Source: Mesorhizobium sp. M9A.F.Ca.ET.002.03.1.2 (GTDB taxonomy: Bacteria; Pseudomonadota; Alphaproteobacteria; Rhizobiales; Rhizobiaceae). Taken from it: DNA of 64,000 nt. The stretch lies in assembly GCF_003952365.1 (NCBI RefSeq), contig NZ_CP034443.1, positions 1,233,001 to 1,297,000 on the forward strand, given 5' to 3'. Made by a program: the position numbers and the translations under genes. The notes beneath the pieces were generated by a model, which was given only the letters and a program-made list of their open reading frames with translations, had not been told where the DNA came from and did not search any database. This document shows positions 56,882 to 64,000 of this stretch, one piece after another. Each line of letters opens with the position of its first letter. The first letter of the stretch is position 1.

Positions 56882-57517
56882 TCAAAGCACCTCAAACACG
56901 AACGTCTTCACCAGCGCCTCGGGCTCGGCGATCGCATAGCAGCGGAACCACGGGCTTTCCTCGACCGGTCGCCATTTTTGCGCCTGCGCCAGATCATTGA
57001 ACACGGCCCGGAACCCGCCGCGCTCGAACACCTGGTCGCGAACGGTGAAGATGGCGTGGCCACCCTTCTTGGTGATGCGCACCAGCTCATGCAGGCCGGA
57101 AGCCGGCGCATGGCTGACGGTGAACACGCCGGTCGAGAAGAAGGCGCGGAAATGCCCGTCCGGCCAGGGCAGCGGTCCGCCGAGCATCGCCCGTTTCAGC
57201 TCGCCATAGGCCTGCCGGCTGCCGGCAATCTTCAGCATGTCGTCCGACAGGTCGAGACCGGCAATGTCGGGATAGCCAAGGGCTTTCAGCGACGGCCCCG
57301 ACAGGCCGGTGCCGCAGCCGGCGTCGAGCAGCGGCCCTTCGCCCGCCGGCACATGGCGCGCCACCCAGGCGGCGATGAGGAACGGCAGGAGATAACCGAG
57401 CGATGCGGTTTCGCTGTCGTAGGTCGCAGCCCATGCGGCATAGGCCTGCGCCAGCGCTTCGGGCGTATCGGCCGTGTAGACGGACTCCAGCGCCGCGTTG
57501 GCTTTGTCGACGATCAT
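56882..57517 (-). CDS. class I SAM-dependent methyltransferase
   Basis: A 211-aa methyltransferase. The SAM motif is LLDAGCGTGLSGPSLKALGY near 73 and the post-I acidic residue IAGLDLSDDML near 95; the C-terminal half has KKGGHAIFTVRDQVFE. It resembles Williams-Beuren-type (WBSCR27) methyltransferases. ATG at 57517 has AGGACAGG upstream. The substrate is unknown. Confidence 0.83.
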   Translation of the reverse strand: MIVDKANAALESVYTADTPEALAQAYAAWAATYDSETASLGYLLPFLIAAWVARHVPAGEGPLLDAGCGTGLSGPSLKALGYPDIAGLDLSDDMLKIAGSRQAYGELKRAMLGGPLPWPDGHFRAFFSTGVFTVSHAPASGLHELVRITKKGGHAIFTVRDQVFERGGFRAVFNDLAQAQKWRPVEESPWFRCYAIAEPEALVKTFVFEVL

Positions 57518-57577
57518 CGGACCTGTCCTTCGAAAACGAGCTGTACCGATGATCGTAGCGCCGTCTTCGCCCAAAAA

Positions 57578-58393
57578 CTATTCCTCATGCTGGCGGCGCA
57601 GCCGCTTCTCCAGAGCCCGCAAAGCCAGCGACAGGCCGACCGTCAGGATGAGATAGATATAGGCGACGATCGAATAGGTCTCGAAGAAGCGGAACGAGCC
57701 GGCGGCGTAGATCTTGCCCATCTGGGTGATGTCGGCGACGCCGAGCACCGAGACCAAAGAGGAATCCTTGACCATGGCGACGAAATCGTTGCCGAGCGGC
57801 GGTAGGATGGTGCGGATCGCCTGCGGAAACACGATCAGCCGGAAGCGCTGTACGCGCGTCAGCCCCAGCGCCTTTGCCGCCTCGATCTGGCCCTTCTCGA
57901 CCGCCTGGATGCCGGCGCGGAAGACCTCCGAGATGAAGGCCGAGTAGCCGATGGTCAGCGCCATGATGGCGCGCCACAGCAGCGACACGTCGCGCACCAA
58001 AAGCTCGCCGAAGAACCCCGCGCCTTGCAACGGCGCGGTCAGCGCGTTCCACGCCGCGACGAAGGCCGGCGCGCCGGCAAAGGCGATCCAGAATAGCAGC
58101 ACCAGGATCGGCACGCCGCGGATGATCTCGACATAGAAGCGGGCGATCTGGCGCGGCCAGCGTGACCCCGACAGCCCCATCAAGGCGATGCCGAGCCCGA
58201 TGGCCGAGGCCAGCGAGAAGGCGACGACTGTGACGAAGACGGTGATGCCGATGCCCTTGGCGACGGTCGCGAAAACCTGGGCATAGAGGTCGCTTGCGGC
58301 GATGTAGATAGCGGCTGCCACGGCGAGCGCCGCAGCCACGGCAAGCCACCAGGGGAAGTCGGGTTTGGAGGTGGAGGATGCGGTCGTTGCCAT
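57578..58393 (-). CDS. polar amino acid ABC transporter permease
   Basis: A 271-aa HisMQ-family permease with five or six membrane segments. The signature SAFISEVFRAGIQAVEKGQIEAAKALGLT near 165-193 includes the EAA loop. The ATG at 58393 fits the family. It lies downstream of its binding-protein gene, separated by a palindromic element, with no ATPase gene adjacent, so an orphan ATPase elsewhere must serve it. Confidence 0.9.
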   Translation of the reverse strand: MATTASSTSKPDFPWWLAVAAALAVAAAIYIAASDLYAQVFATVAKGIGITVFVTVVAFSLASAIGLGIALMGLSGSRWPRQIARFYVEIIRGVPILVLLFWIAFAGAPAFVAAWNALTAPLQGAGFFGELLVRDVSLLWRAIMALTIGYSAFISEVFRAGIQAVEKGQIEAAKALGLTRVQRFRLIVFPQAIRTILPPLGNDFVAMVKDSSLVSVLGVADITQMGKIYAAGSFRFFETYSIVAYIYLILTVGLSLALRALEKRLRRQHEE

Positions 58394-58440
58394 CAGGCGA
58401 CGCCTACAAAGCACATATCGCGGAGACGGCGCTCTACGTC

Positions 58441-58596
58441 GCCCCCCTCTGTCCTGCCGGACATCTCCCCCGCGAGGGGGGAGATCGCTTGTTGCGACTG
58501 CTTCCGCCAATCTGCAACGTTGAAAAGGGAGCGCCTTCGTAAGAACCGCCAATCTCCCCCCAAGTGGGGGAGATGTCCGGCAGGACAGAGGGGGGT
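58441..58596. repeat. composite palindromic element, family A, copy 3
   Basis: Terminal inverted repeats of about 46 bp (58441-58486 and 58551-58596) carry CTGCCGGACATCTCCCCC and an internal palindrome, and surround a 64-bp centre with TTCCGCCAATCTGCAACG. It fills the gap between the amino acid binding-protein and permease genes, which are on the same strand. Confidence 0.8.
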
Positions 58597-58662
58597 GGGA
58601 AGAAACGAAGCCTGTGCGAATTTCTGCCCGTACCCATCGCGCATCACTCGCACCAAGACGAA

Positions 58663-59460
58663 CTACTGCCCCATCTTGTAATCAAGGAACCACTTCTTGT
58701 TGAGCGCGTCGAGCGTGCCGTCGGCCTTCAGTGCGGCGATCGCCGCGTTGACCGGCTTCACCAGGTCCGAGCCCTTGGGGAAGATGAAGCCGAAATCCTC
58801 GGTGCCGAGCGGCCCGCCGATCAGCTTCAGCCCGCCATTGGAGGCGTCGACATAGCCCTTGCCGGCGGTGCCGTCGGTCAGAACGACATCGACGTCGCCC
58901 GCCTTCAGCGCCTGCACCGTCGCGCCAAACGTCTCGAACAGTTTGATGCGCGGGTTCTGCTCGTTGCCGTCGAGCACGCTGTAAACGGCGGTGTAGAAGG
59001 GCGTGGTGCCGGCCTGCGCCCCGACCAACCCGTCCTTGAAGGCGCCGAAGGTCTTGGCGTCGGTAAAGCGGCTTTCGTCGCCACGCACCAGCATGAACTG
59101 TTCCGAACGCATATAGGGGTCGGAGAAATCGACCTTCTGCTTGCGGTCGTCCTTGATGGTGATGCCGGTCATGCCGATGTTGTACTGGTTGTCGGAAACC
59201 GCCTGGATCATCGCGTCCCAGGAGGTGTTCTGGTACTCGACCTGGAAATTCAGCCGCTTGGCGATCTCGTTCATCGCGTCATATTCCCAGCCGATCTGTT
59301 TTCCCGTCTTGGCGTCGATGAACTGCAGCGGCGGATAGGCGTTTTCCGTCACCACCACCACCTTTTTGCCGCCGAGGTCGGGCAGCGTCTGCGCCAGGGC
59401 AGCGACTGGCGCAAGAATAAGCGCGAACAGGCTGGCCAACAGCAGTTTCGATTTGGTCAT
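58663..59460 (-). CDS. polar amino acid ABC transporter substrate-binding protein
   Basis: A 265-aa periplasmic binding protein (SBP_bac_3 family). The signal peptide ends at AALAQ (about 23). Ligand-pocket segments are [31 protein letters not shown] [12 protein letters not shown] near 94 and the [10 protein letters not shown] region. It feeds the permease at 57578. Specificity for a polar amino acid is family-based. Confidence 0.9.
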   Translation of the reverse strand: MTKSKLLLASLFALILAPVAALAQTLPDLGGKKVVVVTENAYPPLQFIDAKTGKQIGWEYDAMNEIAKRLNFQVEYQNTSWDAMIQAVSDNQYNIGMTGITIKDDRKQKVDFSDPYMRSEQFMLVRGDESRFTDAKTFGAFKDGLVGAQAGTTPFYTAVYSVLDGNEQNPRIKLFETFGATVQALKAGDVDVVLTDGTAGKGYVDASNGGLKLIGGPLGTEDFGFIFPKGSDLVKPVNAAIAALKADGTLDALNKKWFLDYKMGQ

Positions 59461-59684
59461 GGTACACCCCGATAACTTGAGCGACCTCGACATGGTCGAG
59501 GCTTGCAGGAAACTCCGGCGCCGACTTTAGCTTTCCGCAAGCGGCTTGCAAGCCGGTCCGATGCGCTGCTTTGCGCGAAAGCGGATTCCCATGCCTGGAC
59601 CGGTCGATTACGGAGCGATTCGTGCCTGCCGCGGATCAGTCACGGTCGGCAAATCGAAGCCCCGAAGGTCTTCTCCCCGGGAAA

Positions 59685-59710
59685 GAAAAAAGGCGGCCGA
59701 AGCCGCCTTT
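59685..59710 (-). terminator. rho-independent terminator of rplS
   Basis: On the minus strand stem AAAGGCGGC-TTCG-GCCGCCTTT with a UUCG-type loop is followed by a T run, 24 bp beyond the rplS stop. It is the clearest intrinsic terminator in the window. Confidence 0.93.
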
Positions 59711-59734
59711 CCGAAGCATGGTTTTGGAAAAATC

Positions 59735-60274
59735 TTATTCGGCGACAGCCGTTTCCGCAGCCTTGGCGGCCTCGTCGGCGGCCTTCTTCTCGGCGGCGTC
59801 CTGCGCGGCCTTCTCGGCAGCGAGCGCCTGGGCGGCGGCCACCTTCTCGGCCTCGATGCGGGCCTTCTCGGCGTTCAGCGCATTGCGCTCGTCGTCGTTC
59901 AGCTTGCGGGCGCGCACGCCGGTGTTTTCCGAAATACGGGCCGATTTGCCGCGGCGATCGCGCAGGTAGTAGAGCTTGGCGCGACGCACCTTGCCACGGC
60001 GCACGATCTCGACGCCCTCGACCATCGGCGAAAAGACCGGGAACACGCGCTCCACGCCTTCGCCGTAGGAAATCTTGCGAACCGTGAAATTCTCCTGGAA
60101 GCCGGCCCCGGCGCGGGCGATGACGACGCCCTCATAGGCCTGGACGCGGGTGCGGGTGCCTTCGGTCACGCGGACCTGGACGCGCACGGTATCGCCGGGC
60201 TGGAATTCGGGAAGCTTGCGCTTGGCTTCGATCTTGGCGGCTTGTTCGGCCTCGAGCTGACGGAGGATATCCAT
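59735..60274 (-). CDS. rplS: 50S ribosomal protein L19
   Basis: A 179-aa ribosomal protein. Residues 1-115 are the standard L19 ([51 protein letters not shown]). The C-terminus has about 60 extra residues rich in Ala, Glu and Lys, a helical tail common in Rhizobiales L19. The ATG at 60274 ([11 protein letters not shown]) is preferred over a GTG four codons upstream. It is not contiguous with trmD; a TauE/SafE gene lies between on the other strand. Confidence 0.96.
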   Translation of the reverse strand: MDILRQLEAEQAAKIEAKRKLPEFQPGDTVRVQVRVTEGTRTRVQAYEGVVIARAGAGFQENFTVRKISYGEGVERVFPVFSPMVEGVEIVRRGKVRRAKLYYLRDRRGKSARISENTGVRARKLNDDERNALNAEKARIEAEKVAAAQALAAEKAAQDAAEKKAADEAAKAAETAVAE

Positions 60275-60608
60275 CTTAAAATCCACTTCTTGTTCTTCCG
60301 ACAGTCAGAGCGTCCGACACTCGCCTCGCAGTCCATGGACCGCTCGGCTATGCCTTTTGTTCTGGAACATCTGGGTTCGAGAACATCGGGCAGGGGCGAC
60401 TACACCGTCATTGTTGACGGGTCCGGCAGATTGTCCTTGCCAGTACGGGCGGGCACATACAGCTATTTCGATGCTTTGTCACGCCTTTGCCGCGTTCTTT
60501 TTTGGTCGTTGGCCAGCGTTGCGATCTTCCGGCATAGGGGTTGCGTCGAGCGCCCAAGCTTTCTAAGGCGGGTAAAACGCGACTTTTCCTCCGGCGGCAA
60601 TACCCCTC
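60275..60608. other. 334-bp region between rplS and the TauE/SafE gene
   Basis: Divergent promoters for rplS (minus) and the TauE/SafE gene (plus) must lie here. The only pattern seen is a direct repeat GAACATCTGG / GAACATCGGG (60365-60374, 60381-60390). No riboswitch or leader structure could be recognised by eye. Confidence 0.35.
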
Positions 60609-61361
60609 ATGTCAGTTCTCGACGCGGCCCTGCTCTTTGTCGCGGGCTTTCTCTCAGGTGCCGTCAACGCGATAGCCGGCGGCGGCACGTTCATAACCTT
60701 CGGCGCCATGTCGCTGGTCGGCTTGCCACCGATCGTCGCCAACGCCACATCGTCGGTGACGCAGTTTCCCGGCTACATCACCTCGACGCTCGCCTACTGG
60801 GCCGATATCAAGCATTTCTGGCGCGGCGCATTGCTGCTCAGCCTCATATCGGCTTTCGGTGCACTGGCTGGTGCGCTCATCCTTTTGGCGCTCGACAATC
60901 CGTCGTTCCGGGTCCTGGTGCCATGGCTGCTGCTGGCGGCAACCGCGCTGTTCGCCGCCGGGCCGTGGCTGAGGCCGGCGCCCAAGCCGGGGCATGAGGC
61001 TGCGGTGGGTTCGCTGACCGGCTCCCTGGCGCAGTTTGCCACCGCCGTCTATGGCGGCTTCTTCGGCGCCGGCATGGGCGTCATGATGCTGGCGACGCTC
61101 GGCCTCACCCAGGCCGGCGACTATCACCGCCTGAACGCGCTGAAGAACATGCTGGCCGTGGTCATCGCCTCGATAGCCATCCTGGTCTTCGTTTCCGGCG
61201 GCGTCATCGCCTGGCCGCAGGCAATCATCATGATACCGGGCGGGGCGCTCGGCGGTTATGCCGGCGTCTGGATCGCCAAGCGCGTGCCGCAAATTGCCGT
61301 ACGCGGCTTCGTCGTCGGGGTCGGCGTGTTCCTGGCCTTTTACTATTTCACCAGGGGGTGA
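60609..61361 (+). CDS. sulfite exporter TauE/SafE (TSUP) family protein
   Basis: A 250-aa membrane protein of the TSUP family, with about eight segments and the typical [19 protein letters not shown] near 17 and [15 protein letters not shown] near 150, which are the two halves of the internal repeat. Substrates in the family range from sulfite to organosulfonates. The gene lies between rplS and trmD on the opposite strand and its 3' end overlaps the trmD 3' end by 19 bp. Confidence 0.9.
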   Translation: MSVLDAALLFVAGFLSGAVNAIAGGGTFITFGAMSLVGLPPIVANATSSVTQFPGYITSTLAYWADIKHFWRGALLLSLISAFGALAGALILLALDNPSFRVLVPWLLLAATALFAAGPWLRPAPKPGHEAAVGSLTGSLAQFATAVYGGFFGAGMGVMMLATLGLTQAGDYHRLNALKNMLAVVIASIAILVFVSGGVIAWPQAIIMIPGGALGGYAGVWIAKRVPQIAVRGFVVGVGVFLAFYYFTRG

Positions 61362-62041
61362 GCGGCTAACAGGTCCGGCCGTCTTTCCCTGGTCAGCCTT
61401 TCCGCTTCGCCGCGCCGCCATGCGGCGATCTTCTTGTGATTGCCCGAGGTGAGAATCTCGGGGATTTGCCGGCCCTCGAATTCCTGCGGCCGCGTGTAGT
61501 GCGGATGTTCGAGCAGGCCATTTTCAAAGCTCTCTTCGTCACCCGACACCGCATTGCCCATCACGCCGGGCAGCAGCCGCACCACGGCATCGAGCAGCAC
61601 GAGCGCTGCCGGTTCGCCGCCGGAGAGGATGAAGTCGCCGACCGAGACCTCCTCGAGCCCCCGCGCCTCGATGACCCGCTGGTCGACGCCTTCGAAGCGC
61701 CCGCAGACGATCACCGCGCCAGGTCCAGCGGCGAGTTCGCGCACGCGGGCCTGTGTCAACGGCCTGCCGCGCGGGCTCATGAGCAAGCGCGGGCGCGGAT
61801 CGCCTGCCGGCGAAGCATGGTCGATGGCGTTCGCCAGCACGTCGGCGCGCATCACCATGCCGGCGCCGCCGCCGGCCGGCGTGTCGTCGACGGTGCGGTG
61901 GCGGTCGCCGGCGAAATCGCGGATCTGGATTGCTTCCAGCGACCATGTGCCCGATGCCAGCGCTCGGCCGGCCAGCGACAGGCCAAGCGCGCCGGGAAAC
62001 ATCTCCGGATAGAGCGTCAGCACCGAGGCGGAAAAACTCAC
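61343..62041 (-). CDS. trmD: tRNA (guanine37-N1)-methyltransferase
   Basis: A 232-aa SPOUT knot methyltransferase that makes m1G37 in t[17 protein letters not shown] near 7, the SAM/knot segments [16 protein letters not shown] near 109 and [12 protein letters not shown] near 131 are diagnostic. The start is a GTG at 62041 overlapping the rimM stop (GTGA), so it is translationally coupled to rimM. Confidence 0.96.
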   Translation of the reverse strand: MSFSASVLTLYPEMFPGALGLSLAGRALASGTWSLEAIQIRDFAGDRHRTVDDTPAGGGAGMVMRADVLANAIDHASPAGDPRPRLLMSPRGRPLTQARVRELAAGPGAVIVCGRFEGVDQRVIEARGLEEVSVGDFILSGGEPAALVLLDAVVRLLPGVMGNAVSGDEESFENGLLEHPHYTRPQEFEGRQIPEILTSGNHKKIAAWRRGEAERLTRERRPDLLAAHPLVK

Positions 62042-62637
62042 CGGTTGCCCCCGGCGTCCTTTGGCCCGCGCGGTCTGCCCTTCGGGTCGAAGCCATCGCG
62101 GCCGGGAGCCTCGCTGTCCTCGTCGTCGATCAAGCCCGCCGCCGCCGGATCGACGCGGAGGAAGCCTTCGGCAATCGATACGTCAGGCACGGCGGCTTGC
62201 GTGAACGGGATCAGCACGCCTTTGCGCTCGCCAAGCGTCACGTCGAGGATGTCGCCGCCGCCGAAATTATGCACGGCGACGACCTTGCCGATATCGGCAC
62301 CGGTGTCGTCCCGGACCGCCAGCCCGACGAGATCGGCATGGTAGAATTCATCCTCTTCGCCATCGTCCGGAAGCGTCGAGCGGTCGACGAACAATTCCGT
62401 GCCGGCGAGCGCCTCGGCGGCGTTGCGGTCGCTGATGCCCTTGAAGCGCACCACGACGACGGTGTTGGCCGGCCTGATGTCGACGATCTGGAAAGCGCGG
62501 CCATCCCTGGCGTAGAGCGGCCCGTAGTCGGCCAGCGCCAGGGGATCGCCGGTGAAGGTTTTCACGCGCAATTCGCCCTTGATGCCGTGGGCGGCGCCGA
62601 TCACGGCCATCTGGACGGGGTTTTGCGGTTTGGTCAT
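62038..62637 (-). CDS. rimM: ribosome maturation factor RimM
   Basis: A 199-aa 16S maturation factor with an N-terminal beta-barrel domain ([20 protein letters not shown]) and a C-terminal PRC-barrel (about 95-170, [18 protein letters not shown] and [11 protein letters not shown]). It is longer than the usual ~170 aa by an acidic/basic tail after 170. It helps S19 binding in 30S assembly. It is the first gene of the visible rimM-trmD pair; rpsP is not upstream. Confidence 0.94.
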   Translation of the reverse strand: MTKPQNPVQMAVIGAAHGIKGELRVKTFTGDPLALADYGPLYARDGRAFQIVDIRPANTVVVVRFKGISDRNAAEALAGTELFVDRSTLPDDGEEDEFYHADLVGLAVRDDTGADIGKVVAVHNFGGGDILDVTLGERKGVLIPFTQAAVPDVSIAEGFLRVDPAAAGLIDDEDSEAPGRDGFDPKGRPRGPKDAGGNR

Positions 62638-62768
62638 CGGTGGAAAAATCCTTTGCCTTGCTCTAGCTCCACCCGCTTGTCATTTCAATGACGCGCTCTT
62701 CACCGCTTCCTAACCCGGCTGCCCGAAGATGACCCGGAATAGGAAGAACGGAATACCGGAAGAGCCCA

Positions 62769-63707
62769 ATGCAGGAATTCCTCATCCCGGCCAAACCAGA
62801 CCTTCAGGCGGCGCGCGAAAGCTGGCTGAAGATGCTGGCGCGCGAACGCCGGCTGTCGCCGGAAACTGTGGAAGCCTATGAGCGCGACACGCGCCAGTTC
62901 CTGCACTTCCTGACCGGCCATTGCGGCGGCTCGCCCGGCATTTCGGACATCGCCGACCTGCGCCCCGCCGATCTGCGCGGCTTTCTCGCCACCCGCCGCG
63001 CCGGGGGCGCCGGCGCCCGCACGCTCGGGCGGGGGCTGGCTGGCATCCGCTCGCTGCTGAGCTTTCTGGAGCGGCGCGGCCTCGTCAATGCGGCGGGTGC
63101 TGCGGCACTGCGCGCGCCACGGCAGCCGAAGTCGCTGCCCAAGCCGCTGACGGCAAGCGATGCGAAACGTGTCGTTTCGGTAGAAGGCCAGCTGGCGGAG
63201 GAGCCGTGGATCGCCGCCCGAAACGCCGCAGTGCTGACGCTGCTCTATGGCTCGGGCCTGCGCATTTCCGAGGCGCTCGGCCTGTCCGGCGCCGATCTGT
63301 CGGCGCCTAGCGATAAGGTGCTGCGCGTTACCGGCAAGGGCGGCAAGACGCGGCTGGTGCCGGTGCTGCCGGTGGCGCTGCGGGCGATCGCCGAATACCG
63401 CCGGCTCTGCCCCTGGCATCTCGATCCAAAAGGCCTGTTGTTTCGCGGCGCCCGTGGCGGCCCGCTCAACCCGGCCATCGTCCAGCGCGACATGGCGAAA
63501 CTGCGCTCGGCGCTCAACCTGCCCGATACCGCCACGCCGCATGCCTTGCGCCATTCCTTCGCCACGCATCTGCTTGGACGGGGCGGCGACCTGCGCACCA
63601 TCCAGGAATTGCTGGGCCACGCCAGCCTGTCGACGACGCAGATCTACACCGGCGTCGACACTGCGAGGCTGCTCGAAATTTATCAGTCGGCGCACCCGAG
63701 AGCATGA
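62769..63707 (+). CDS. xerC: XerC-type tyrosine recombinase
   Basis: A 312-aa tyrosine recombinase. The core-binding N-terminal domain covers about 12-115 and the catalytic domain about 120-300 with Arg165 (GSGLRISEAL), Lys190, His258 and Arg261 (HALRHSFATH), His284 (LLGHASLSTT) and the nucleophile Tyr293. It is the chromosomal XerC type, a partner of XerD and FtsK in dimer resolution, and no integrated element is attached. xerC and not xerD is chosen from sequence feel. Confidence 0.88.
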   Translation: MQEFLIPAKPDLQAARESWLKMLARERRLSPETVEAYERDTRQFLHFLTGHCGGSPGISDIADLRPADLRGFLATRRAGGAGARTLGRGLAGIRSLLSFLERRGLVNAAGAAALRAPRQPKSLPKPLTASDAKRVVSVEGQLAEEPWIAARNAAVLTLLYGSGLRISEALGLSGADLSAPSDKVLRVTGKGGKTRLVPVLPVALRAIAEYRRLCPWHLDPKGLLFRGARGGPLNPAIVQRDMAKLRSALNLPDTATPHALRHSFATHLLGRGGDLRTIQELLGHASLSTTQIYTGVDTARLLEIYQSAHPRA

Positions 63708-63830
63708 CCGGCCGCATCATCCCGAGGCTGCGGACATTCGGACGGGGTCATGCGCAATGAAGCCTCATCCGAGACAATTTTGCCGCACCGGTTAACCGTT
63801 TTGCCGTCCTTTGTATCTAGAAAGCGAGCC

Positions 63831-64000
63831 ATGAAACGCGTCATCACCATCGCCGACCGCGCGGCCCTTGCGTCGCTGAAGCTGCTCGTGGCGCTCAACG
63901 TCCTGTTTTTTCTCTCTTTCCTCATCATCGCGCTGCTCGCCGCCGGCAAGGCGCGCGCCGAAATCCCGGACTGTGCCGGCACCGACATGCTGTCGGCCTT
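63831..64000 (+). CDS. TraB/GumN-like protein, N-terminal fragment (3' end outside window)
   Basis: The first 56 codons of a gene that continues past the window. It begins MKRVITIADRAALASLKLL, has one hydrophobic segment (about 20-40) and then AEIPDCAGTDMLSA. The CxGTDML pattern after a signal or anchor is what TraB/GumN-family proteins show at the start of their domain, and this gene often follows xerC in Rhizobiales. The call is tentative because only the N-terminus is visible. Confidence 0.55.
   Translation, partial: MKRVITIADRAALASLKLLVALNVLFFLSFLIIALLAAGKARAEIPDCAGTDMLSA

Noticed and set aside
55108..57000. Open frame of 630 codons on the plus strand over leuC
   Set aside because: Antisense to leuC, and no protein family features.
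62769..63707. Tyrosine recombinase as a mark of a prophage or island
   Set aside because: Sequence is of the chromosomal XerC type, with no att repeats, tRNA or phage genes nearby.

Overview
The window reads as a GC-rich chromosomal stretch of a Rhizobiales alphaproteobacterium, most likely Mesorhizobium or a close relative. This rests on a Ros/MucR regulator with the Cys-Asp-His-His finger known from Mesorhizobium, the hemC-hemD / Mic60-like / HemY-like cluster, a CenR-like response regulator, sdhCDA and sdhB in one operon, DUF1127 and DUF1761 proteins, and many intergenic palindromic repeats. It is almost entirely chromosomal core and transport/metabolism genes. I saw no rRNA, tRNA, CRISPR array, transposase or prophage.

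Layout. 1-6.5 kb: the end of an aldehyde dehydrogenase, an SDR dehydrogenase, a complete polyamine-type ABC transporter (two permeases, a Tat-type binding protein, an ATPase), and a divergent LuxR-type regulator whose intergenic region carries a clear inverted repeat. 6.5-8.7 kb: a fused enoyl-CoA hydratase/3-hydroxyacyl-CoA dehydrogenase. 8.9-13.4 kb: a ribose-class sugar ABC transporter preceded by a GntR-type operator candidate, divergent from a short 6-phosphogluconate dehydrogenase and zwf (13.7-16.1 kb). 16.4-19.8 kb: a MucR-type regulator, an MFS transporter, a class I amidotransferase and a TerB-like protein, with a 268-bp nested inverted-repeat element. 19.8-25 kb: HemY-like, Mic60-like, hemD and hemC on the minus strand. 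25-31 kb: tsaD-gpsA-YciI-EVE-methyltransferase-DUF1761, LysR/DUF1127, an L,D-transpeptidase. 31-38.8 kb: a CenR-like regulator, a lone cyclic-nucleotide-binding protein, xthA, a LolA-like protein, ftsK, azlCD. 39-46.7 kb: a small secreted protein, glnK-amtB behind a sigma-54 promoter candidate, tesB, a UbiH-family hydroxylase, a small membrane protein coupled to a YCII protein, OsmC, YceH. 47-51 kb: sdhC-sdhD-sdhA-DUF3052-sdhB. 51-55 kb: an MliC-type lipoprotein, a secreted unknown, two adjacent membrane GGDEF proteins, a small unknown. 55-60.3 kb: leuC, a methyltransferase, a polar amino acid permease and its binding protein, rplS. 60.6-64 kb: a TauE/SafE-family protein lying between rplS and trmD-rimM, a XerC-type recombinase and the start of a probable TraB/GumN protein.

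The coding content is mostly conventional. The less ordinary material is between genes: at least five families of nested or composite palindromes, many beginning or ending at stop codons or next to start codons; an inverted pair of 8-bp tandem arrays holding the stop codons of two convergent genes; a hairpin ending three bases before an MFS start; and one element whose arm supplies the apparent TTG start of the amidotransferase. A DUF3052 gene translationally packed between sdhA and sdhB, and a tiny membrane protein overlapping a YCII gene, are the best protein-level leads. No large undescribed system (defence, secondary metabolite, conflict) was apparent.
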